Source: Prolixibacteraceae bacterium
GTDB lineage: Bacteria; Bacteroidota; Bacteroidia; Bacteroidales; Prolixibacteraceae
Length of the DNA: 14,747 nt
Assembly: GCA_027451165.1 (NCBI GenBank)
Contig: DAIDJX010000056.1
Coordinates: 1-14,747, forward strand
Reading direction: 5' to 3'
The position numbers and the translations under genes are program-made. The notes below the pieces were generated by a model. That model ran no database searches. It was given only the letters and a program-made list of their open reading frames with translations, and was not told the origin of the DNA. Below, piece after piece: positions 6,821-11,782 of the stretch. Position 1 is the first letter of the stretch. Every line of letters starts with the position of its first letter.

Positions 6821-8164
6821 ATGAAACGGTTTATAGAAACATTAAAAAATATCTATAAGATTGAAGATCTGCGGGTTCGGATAGGGATGACCATGTTGCT
6901 CCTGCTCGTTTACCGCCTCGGATCCTATGTTTCCTTACCCGGGGTTGACCCTGCGCAGCTGTCCCAATTACAGAACCAGGCCTCAACTGGTTTGTTGGGC
7001 TTGCTCGACATGTTTTCCGGAGGAGCTTTCTCCAATGCCTCTATTTTTGCATTGGGGATCATGCCCTACATTTCGGCGTCGATCGTCATCCAGCTGCTGG
7101 GAATCGCAGTGCCTTATTTTCAGAGACTTCAGAAAGAAGGAGAATCCGGAAGGAGAAAGATCAATCAGATTACACGTTATCTGACTGTCTTCATCCTCAT
7201 TTTCCAGGCTCCTGCCTATCTGACCAACCTGCACTACCAGCTGCCGCCTTCGGCTTTCGCCCTGAGCGGGAAAATGTTCTACATATCGTCCACGATCATT
7301 CTGACCGCTGGCTCCATGTTTATCATGTGGCTGGGTGAAAGAATCACCGATAAAGGCATTGGAAACGGTATCTCCATGATCATCATGATCGGGATTATCG
7401 CCAGGATGCCCTTTGCCGTTTTTGCTGAATTCGCATCCCGGATCAATCAGCAAGGTGGTGGATTGGTTATGTTCCTGGTGGAATTTGTCCTTCTCTTCCT
7501 GGTATTCGTGGGAACTATTCTCCTCGTCCAGGGGACACGCAGAATCCCGGTGCAATATGCCAAACGGATTGTCGGGAACAAACAATACGGAGGTGTCCGT
7601 CAGTACATCCCGCTTAAGGTCAATGCTGCCGGCGTTATGCCGATCATCTTTGCCCAGGCGATCATGTTCATACCCCTGACTCTTGCCGGCTTCGCCCAGT
7701 CAGAAAGCATGGGTAAATTTCAAGCTGCCTTTTCCGACCATACCGGGTTCTGGTACAATTTTATCCAGTTCATCCTGGTTATTGCCTTTACCTATTTCTA
7801 TACGGCAATTACCGTCAATCCGGTGCAAATGGCTGAAGACATGAAGAAAAACGGAGGTTTTATTCCCGGAGTCAAACCCGGCAAGAAAACAGTGGAATTT
7901 TTGGATACCATCATGTCCAGAATTACGCTCCCGGGTTCCATATTCCTCGGAATTATTACCATTCTGCCTTCTTTTGCCATGTTAATTGGAATTAATACCC
8001 AGTTTGCCTACTTTTACGGTGGAACGTCCCTACTGATTCTGGTCGGGGTAATCCTCGATACGCTGCAACAGGTGGAAAGCCATTTGCTGATGCGCCATTA
8101 CGACGGGCTGATGAAATCAGGCCGTATCAAGGGCAGATCAGGCGGAGGCCAAACCATGTACTAA
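6821..8164 (+). CDS. secY: Preprotein translocase channel subunit SecY
   Basis: SecY is the protein-conducting channel of the inner membrane and works with SecE, SecG and SecA. The 447-residue product has the ten hydrophobic segments expected. Recognisable parts are TM1 (about residues 21-36), the TM2 block FALGIMPYISASIVIQLL (76-93), GERITDKGIGNGIS (172-185) between TM4 and TM5, the cytosolic loop motif RRIPVQYAKR (240-249) and PLKVNAAGVMPIIFAQ (264-279), and the loop NGGFIPGVKPGKKTVEFLD (344-362), which with the C-terminal tail is the SecA and ribosome contact zone. The end, RSGGGQTMY, is complete. The gene sits at its usual place after rplO, but the gene after it is infA, without map between them. 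Confidence 0.98.
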   Translation: MKRFIETLKNIYKIEDLRVRIGMTMLLLLVYRLGSYVSLPGVDPAQLSQLQNQASTGLLGLLDMFSGGAFSNASIFALGIMPYISASIVIQLLGIAVPYFQRLQKEGESGRRKINQITRYLTVFILIFQAPAYLTNLHYQLPPSAFALSGKMFYISSTIILTAGSMFIMWLGERITDKGIGNGISMIIMIGIIARMPFAVFAEFASRINQQGGGLVMFLVEFVLLFLVFVGTILLVQGTRRIPVQYAKRIVGNKQYGGVRQYIPLKVNAAGVMPIIFAQAIMFIPLTLAGFAQSESMGKFQAAFSDHTGFWYNFIQFILVIAFTYFYTAITVNPVQMAEDMKKNGGFIPGVKPGKKTVEFLDTIMSRITLPGSIFLGIITILPSFAMLIGINTQFAYFYGGTSLLILVGVILDTLQQVESHLLMRHYDGLMKSGRIKGRSGGGQTMY

Positions 8165-8249
8165 CAGGAACAATTCTCCGGAAGTAATTCAGTCGTTAAT
8201 TGATAAACATTTCCAAAATACTTAACACCTTAAAATAAGAATCGGGTAT
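8165..8249 (+). other. secY-infA spacer, the largest gap within the ribosomal locus; no map gene
   Basis: These 85 bases hold no ORF, and I see no convincing hairpin terminator and no TAnnTTTG-type promoter box. In many Bacteroidota, and bacteria generally, map (methionine aminopeptidase) stands here. Nothing in the spacer resembles a remnant of it. The sequence becomes A/T-rich toward infA, so a promoter of another type cannot be excluded. Confidence 0.6.
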
Positions 8250-8471
8250 ATGGCAAAAACGCCTTCCATAGAACAAGACGGAACGATAATCGAAGCATTA
8301 TCGAATGCAATGTTCAGGGTTGAACTGGAAAACGGCCATGTCATTACATCGCACATTTCAGGAAAAATGCGGATGCACTACATCAAGATTTTACCGGGTG
8401 ATAAAGTTAAAGTGGAAATGTCACCATACGATCTTACCAAAGGGAGAATAACTTTCAGATATAAAAATTAA
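8250..8471 (+). CDS. infA: Translation initiation factor IF-1
   Basis: IF-1 binds the 30S A site during initiation and supports the actions of IF-2 and IF-3. The 73-residue product is the standard length and is a single S1-type OB fold: MAKTPSIEQDGTIIEALSNAMFRVELENGH, then VITSHISGKMRMHYIKILPGDKVKVEMSPYDLTKGRITFR. The ATG at 8250 is the only reasonable start. Its place between secY and rpmJ is conserved. The absence of map directly upstream is the one deviation in this neighbourhood. Confidence 0.98.
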   Translation: MAKTPSIEQDGTIIEALSNAMFRVELENGHVITSHISGKMRMHYIKILPGDKVKVEMSPYDLTKGRITFRYKN

Positions 8472-8482
8472 AGAACAGCACG

Positions 8483-8599
8483 ATGAAAACTCGGACTTCA
8501 ATCAAAAAACGCAGCGCCGAATGCAAAATAGTACGCAGAAAGGGTCGCCTGTATGTGATCAATAAAAAGAATCCCAAGTTCAAACAACGTCAAGGTTAA
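8483..8599 (+). CDS. rpmJ: 50S ribosomal protein L36 (bL36), zinc-free form
   Basis: This 38-residue gene was found by translating the gap between infA and rpsM: it starts MKTRTSIKKRSAECKIVRRK and ends NPKFKQRQG, stop TAA 8597-8599. L36 is a tiny large-subunit protein that organises 23S rRNA near helices 89-97. The zinc ribbon of the usual form needs Cys11, Cys14, Cys27 and His33; here these are Ser11, Cys14, Asn27 and Phe33, so only one ligand remains and zinc cannot be held. From memory this C-minus sequence, with KIVRRxGRLYVINKKNPK, is the regular Bacteroidota form, so no decay is implied. It lies 11 bases after infA and 23 before rpsM. Confidence 0.96.
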   Translation: MKTRTSIKKRSAECKIVRRKGRLYVINKKNPKFKQRQG

Positions 8600-8622
8600 A
8601 ACAAAAAAACAAAAAAGACAAT

Positions 8623-9000
8623 ATGGCACGTTTAGTTGGTGTTGATATTCCTGACAATAAAAGAGGCGAAATCGCCCTGACCTATATCTACGGTATAGGC
8701 AGAAGCGCTTCCAATACCATTCTGGAAAAAGCAGGAGTGGACAAGAACATTAAAGTTAAAGACTGGAACGACGAACAATTCGGTAATGTCCGGCAGGTGA
8801 TCACCGATACCATTAAGGTGGAAGGTGAACTCCGTTCCGAAGTACAGCTGAACATCAAACGTTTGATGGATATCGGTTGTTACCGCGGCATCCGGCACCG
8901 TATCGGCCTACCGGTACGTGGTCAGTCGACCAAGAATAACGCTCGTACCCGTAAAGGGAAAAAGAAAACTGTTGCTAATAAGAAAAAAGCCACTAAATAA
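8623..9000 (+). CDS. rpsM: 30S ribosomal protein S13 (uS13)
   Basis: S13 is in the head of the small subunit, contacts the P-site tRNA through its tail and forms intersubunit bridges with L5. The 125-residue product has the helix-two-turns-helix region MARLVGVDIPDNKRGEIALTYIYGIGRSASNTIL (about 1-34) and the signature block CYRGIRHRIGLPVRGQSTKNNARTRKG (about 86-112). It ends in a lysine-rich tail (KKKTVANKKKATK). In E. coli this gene opens the alpha operon and its leader carries the S4-binding pseudoknot; here only 23 bases separate it from rpmJ, so such a leader has no room. Confidence 0.98.
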   Translation: MARLVGVDIPDNKRGEIALTYIYGIGRSASNTILEKAGVDKNIKVKDWNDEQFGNVRQVITDTIKVEGELRSEVQLNIKRLMDIGCYRGIRHRIGLPVRGQSTKNNARTRKGKKKTVANKKKATK

Positions 9001-9005
9001 AGGAG
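9001..9005 (+). promoter_or_regulatory. AGGAG ribosome binding site for rpsK
   Basis: AGGAG stands directly after the rpsM stop codon, eight bases before the ATG at 9014, within the context AAAGGAG. It lies in non-coding sequence, so unlike the one before rplE it is not forced by codons. Strong Shine-Dalgarno sites are rare in Bacteroidota, which makes this one notable. Confidence 0.65.
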
Positions 9006-9013
9006 TTTAAATT

Positions 9014-9403
9014 ATGGCAAAAAAAACTGGAACAGGCAAGAAAAGGGTTGTCATAGTTGAACCCAACGGTATGGCTCATGTACACTCTTCTTTCAACAAC
9101 ATTATTGTAACCCTCACCAATATGAATGGTGAGGTCATCAGTTGGTCATCAGCAGGTAAGAAAGGCTTCAGGGGTTCTAAGAAAAATACCCCCTATGCTG
9201 CTCAGGTAGCTGCTGAAGAGTGTGGAAAAACTGCTTTTGACCTTGGTTTGAGAAAGGTGAAAGCATTTGTGAAAGGACCGGGCAACGGACGGGAGTCAGC
9301 CATTCGGGCAATCGCCAATACCGGAATACAGGTGACTGAAATTGTGGATGTGACACCATTGCCCCACAATGGATGCCGGCCACCTAAAAGAAGACGTGTA
9401 TAA
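9014..9403 (+). CDS. rpsK: 30S ribosomal protein S11 (uS11)
   Basis: S11 lies on the platform of the small subunit next to the E site and the Shine-Dalgarno helix. The 129-residue product is of normal length. Conserved parts are AHVHSSFNNIIVTLTNMNGEVISWSSAGKKGFRGSKK (about 22-58), TPYAAQVAAEECGKTAFDLG, KAFVKGPGNGRESAIRAI and the C-terminal signature DVTPLPHNGCRPPKRRRV. Only the first few residues (MAKKTGTGKKR) vary. An AGGAG lies eight bases before the start. rpsD follows after 18 bases. Confidence 0.98.
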   Translation: MAKKTGTGKKRVVIVEPNGMAHVHSSFNNIIVTLTNMNGEVISWSSAGKKGFRGSKKNTPYAAQVAAEECGKTAFDLGLRKVKAFVKGPGNGRESAIRAIANTGIQVTEIVDVTPLPHNGCRPPKRRRV

Positions 9404-9421
9404 TTTTAAACGATTTATGTA

Positions 9422-10030
9422 ATGGCAAGATACAGAGCAGCAAAATCAAAAATTGCAAGGAAGTTTGGTGAACCCATTTTCGGGCCTGACAAAGCATTGG
9501 AGAAGAAAAATTATCCTCCGGGAATGCATGGTCTGAATGCCAAAAGAAGGAAAAAATCAGAATACGGGCTGCAGCTGAGAGAAAAGCAAAAAGCCAAGTA
9601 CACCTATGGTATTTTGGAGCGTCAATTCAGCAACCTTTTTCAGAAAGCCGCTGCATCAACCGGGAAAACCGGTGAAGTGCTGCTGCAACTCCTCGAATCA
9701 AGGCTCGACAATGTGATTTTCCGCCTTGGCATCGCCAAATCAAGGGCTGGCGCCCGCCAATTGGTTACCCATCGCCATGTGGTTGTCAATGGGAACGTAG
9801 TGAATATTCCGTCGTATATCCTGAAACCGGGAGATCTGGTGGGTGTCCGCGAAAAATCAAAATCGATGGAAATCATCAACGAATCACTTCATTCTCATCG
9901 CCACAACCGTTACAGCTGGCTGGAATGGGAAAGTTCACAAATGGTGGGAAAATTCATCAGTCGCCCTGAACGTCAGGATATTCCTGAAAATATCAAAGAA
10001 CAGCTCATCGTTGAGTTGTATTCAAAATAA
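9422..10030 (+). CDS. rpsD: 30S ribosomal protein S4 (uS4), zinc-free form
   Basis: S4 is a primary assembly protein of the small-subunit body; in E. coli it also represses the alpha operon. The 202-residue product begins MARYRAAKSKIARKFGEPIFG and has the N-terminal S4 domain with YPPGMHG and SEYGLQLREKQKAKYTYGI, then the S4 RNA-binding domain LESRLDNVIFRLGIAKSRAGARQLVTHRHVVVNG (about 90-123). The N-terminal region has no cysteines, so it is the zinc-independent form. The last part LEWESSQMVGKFISRPERQDIP and IKEQLIVELYSK is the usual ending. rpoA starts 19 bases downstream. Confidence 0.98.
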   Translation: MARYRAAKSKIARKFGEPIFGPDKALEKKNYPPGMHGLNAKRRKKSEYGLQLREKQKAKYTYGILERQFSNLFQKAAASTGKTGEVLLQLLESRLDNVIFRLGIAKSRAGARQLVTHRHVVVNGNVVNIPSYILKPGDLVGVREKSKSMEIINESLHSHRHNRYSWLEWESSQMVGKFISRPERQDIPENIKEQLIVELYSK

Positions 10031-10049
10031 TCTTTTACTTAAGGTCATT

Positions 10050-11042
10050 ATGGCAATATTAGCGTTCCAAAAGCCTGACAAGGTTATCATGATTGAATCC
10101 GGTGACCGGTACGGAAAATTCGAATTCCGGCCGCTGGAGCCCGGCTACGGCATTACCATCGGTAATGCCCTGCGCAGGATTCTACTCTCTTCTCTGGAAG
10201 GATACGCCATAACCACCGTAAAAATTGATGGCGTTGACCATGAATTCTCCACCATCAAGGGGGTTATTGAAGATGTGACCGAAATTATCCTGAACCTGAA
10301 ACAAATCCGTTTCAAAAGGGATATTGAGGACGTGGAGACCGAGAAAGTCAATATCACCATCGGTGGACAGGAAGAATTCACAGCCGGAGACATTAACAAA
10401 TTCATGACCGGATTCAGGGTTCTGAATCCCAAATTGGTTATTTGCAGGATGGAACCTGATGTGAAACTTCACCTGGAGATCACTATAAACAAAGGCCGCG
10501 GCTATATTCCGGCAGCAGAAAACAAACCTGCTGAGGCTGAATTTGGTGTTATCCCGATTGATTCCATTTACACACCCATCACCAAGGTAAAATACACAGT
10601 CGAAAACTTCCGCGTGGAGCAAAAAACCGACTATGAAAAACTGGTGCTGGAAATTGCCACTGACGGATCCATACAGCCTAAAGATGCACTGAAAGAAGCT
10701 GCCAAGATCCTGATTTACCACTTCCTGCTCTTCTCCGACGAGAAAATCACCATCGACAGTGATGAGAAATTCGCCAATGAAGAGTTTGACGAAGAAGTAC
10801 TTCATATGCGCCAGTTGCTTAAAACGAAACTGGTCGATCTTGACCTTTCTGTCAGGGCCTTAAACTGCCTGAAAGCCGCCGACGTGGACACCCTCGGGGA
10901 ACTGGTTCAGTACAACCGTACCGACCTCCTTAAGTTCCGCAATTTCGGGAAGAAATCGCTTACCGAGCTGGACGACCTGTTGCTGGGAATGGGGCTGAAT
11001 TTTGGAATGGATATTTTAAAATATAAATTAGACAAGGATTAA
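10050..11042 (+). CDS. rpoA: DNA-directed RNA polymerase subunit alpha
   Basis: Alpha dimerises to start assembly of RNA polymerase, and its C-terminal domain contacts DNA and activators. From ATG 10050 the product is 330 residues (MAILAFQKPDKVIMIES). The same frame is open into rpsD up to 9843, but that extension is a shadow. The N-terminal domain shows FRPLEPGYGITIGNALRRILLSSLEG (26-51) and extends to about 235. An acidic linker (about 236-250) leads to the C-terminal domain: SVRALNCLKAADVDTLGEL (267-285) and FRNFGKKSLTELDDLL (296-311). The residues matching the UP-element contacts of E. coli (R265, N268, C269, K271, G296, K298, S299) appear here as R269, N272, C273, K275, G300, K302 and S303, so DNA binding by this domain looks intact. 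Confidence 0.98.
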   Translation: MAILAFQKPDKVIMIESGDRYGKFEFRPLEPGYGITIGNALRRILLSSLEGYAITTVKIDGVDHEFSTIKGVIEDVTEIILNLKQIRFKRDIEDVETEKVNITIGGQEEFTAGDINKFMTGFRVLNPKLVICRMEPDVKLHLEITINKGRGYIPAAENKPAEAEFGVIPIDSIYTPITKVKYTVENFRVEQKTDYEKLVLEIATDGSIQPKDALKEAAKILIYHFLLFSDEKITIDSDEKFANEEFDEEVLHMRQLLKTKLVDLDLSVRALNCLKAADVDTLGELVQYNRTDLLKFRNFGKKSLTELDDLLLGMGLNFGMDILKYKLDKD

Positions 11043-11047
11043 GTATA

Positions 11048-11626
11048 ATGAGACACAATAAGAAATTTAACCATCTTGGCAGAAAAAGCGCCCATCGCCA
11101 GGCCATGCTTTCCAATATGGCCTCCTCTCTTATTTTGCACAAAAGAATTGAGACCACCATTGCCAAGGCCAAAGCGCTGAGAATTTATGTCGAACCATTG
11201 ATTACCAAATCCAAGGACGACACGACCCATTCCCGCAGGGTGGTATTCAGCTACCTGCAAAGCAAGGAAGCCGTTACCGAACTTTTCCGCACTGTTTCCG
11301 CCAAAATCGGAGACCGCCCCGGAGGCTACACCCGTATCCTCCGCACCGGAAACCGCCTGGGCGACAATGCTGAAATGTGCCTGATGGAGCTGGTCGATTT
11401 CAACGAATTGATGCTCGCTGCCAAAGATGACAGCAAGAAGGCCAAGAAAGTGCGTTCACGTCGTGGTACCGGCAAAAAAGGCAAGGAAGCCGCTCCTGAA
11501 GCCACAGCTCCGAAAGAGACGAAGAAGACGGCGCCAAAAGCAAAGAAAGAAAATGCTCCGGCTGAAAAACCAGCTGTGGAAACACCCGCTCCGGAAACTT
11601 CTGCAGAAACCAAATCCGAAGAATAA
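11048..11626 (+). CDS. rplQ: 50S ribosomal protein L17 (bL17) with long Lys/Ala/Pro/Glu-rich tail
   Basis: L17 lies near the tunnel exit on the large-subunit surface. Residues 1 to about 125 are a normal L17: MRHNKKFNHLGRKSAHRQAMLSNMASSLI, the helix HKRIETTIAKAKALR (31-45), the segment YLQSKEAVTELF, and GGYTRILRTGNRLGDNAEMCLMELVDF (92-118). The remaining 67 residues or so are low-complexity: a Lys/Arg part (KKAKKVRSRRGTGKKGK), then repeats of Ala, Pro, Glu and Lys ending ETKSEE. E. coli L17 is 127 residues, so the tail is an extension. Tails of this kind occur in other Bacteroidota L17 proteins, but their length varies; the tail is probably unfolded and solvent-exposed. It is the last gene before the terminator. 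Confidence 0.97.
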   Translation: MRHNKKFNHLGRKSAHRQAMLSNMASSLILHKRIETTIAKAKALRIYVEPLITKSKDDTTHSRRVVFSYLQSKEAVTELFRTVSAKIGDRPGGYTRILRTGNRLGDNAEMCLMELVDFNELMLAAKDDSKKAKKVRSRRGTGKKGKEAAPEATAPKETKKTAPKAKKENAPAEKPAVETPAPETSAETKSEE

Positions 11627-11644
11627 ATCTTCAGCTATATCGTT

Positions 11645-11673
11645 AAAAAAGGCCGGCAAAACCGGCCTTTTTT
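11645..11673 (+). terminator. Intrinsic terminator closing the ribosomal locus; symmetric, probably bidirectional
   Basis: A perfect 12-base inverted repeat, six A then GGCCGG (11645-11656) and CCGGCC then six T (11662-11673), flanks a five-base CAAAA loop. The G/C stem followed by a T run is a textbook Rho-independent terminator, starting 19 bases after the rplQ stop. The A run on the left makes it a terminator for the minus strand as well, though no minus-strand gene ends here. Confidence 0.93.
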
Positions 11674-11702
11674 CATTAAAAGCATTGTGCAGATTTTTTT
11701 CA

Positions 11703-11733
11703 GACCCCTAAATCCCCTAAGGGGGCAGGGGTC
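11703..11733. repeat. Palindromic CCCCT/AGGGG element, possible dispersed repeat
   Basis: GACCCCT (11703-11709) pairs with AGGGGTC (11727-11733). Inside, CCCC (11714-11717) pairs with GGGG (11721-11724) around a TAA loop, with a small internal loop between the two stems. There is no T run after it, so it is not a standard terminator. From memory, similar motifs built on CCCCTAAATCCCCT and AGGGG are scattered through intergenic regions of many Bacteroidota genomes; only one copy is in this window, so repetition is inferred. Confidence 0.5.
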
Positions 11734-11753
11734 AGAAACATTGTTACTATTAC

Positions 11754-11761
11754 TATATTTG
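11754..11761 (+). promoter_or_regulatory. Candidate Bacteroidota -7 promoter box (TATATTTG) upstream of the UbiD-family gene
   Basis: TATATTTG fits the TAnnTTTG consensus of the -7 element of the Bacteroidota housekeeping sigma factor. It lies 21 bases before the ATG at 11783 and after the terminator of the ribosomal locus, where a promoter is needed. I see no good TTTG/TTG -33 element at the expected distance (the area around 11728-11735 is G-rich), so the call rests on one box. The transcript would have a very short leader. Confidence 0.5.
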
Positions 11762-11782
11762 TCCGAAATCTGAATTATAAGC

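Noticed and set aside
8600..8622. Possible S4-binding pseudoknot leader before rpsM, as in the E. coli alpha operon
   Set aside because: Only 23 bases separate rpmJ and rpsM, too little for that structure, and no alternative fold is evident.
9843..10049. N-terminal extension of rpoA by 69 residues into rpsD
   Set aside because: The extension overlaps the conserved end of S4 in another frame; homologues begin at the MAILAFQKP position (10050).
10182..10805. A 207-residue open frame on the minus strand opposite rpoA
   Set aside because: It mirrors rpoA codons and has no recognisable domain; the + strand protein is unquestionable.
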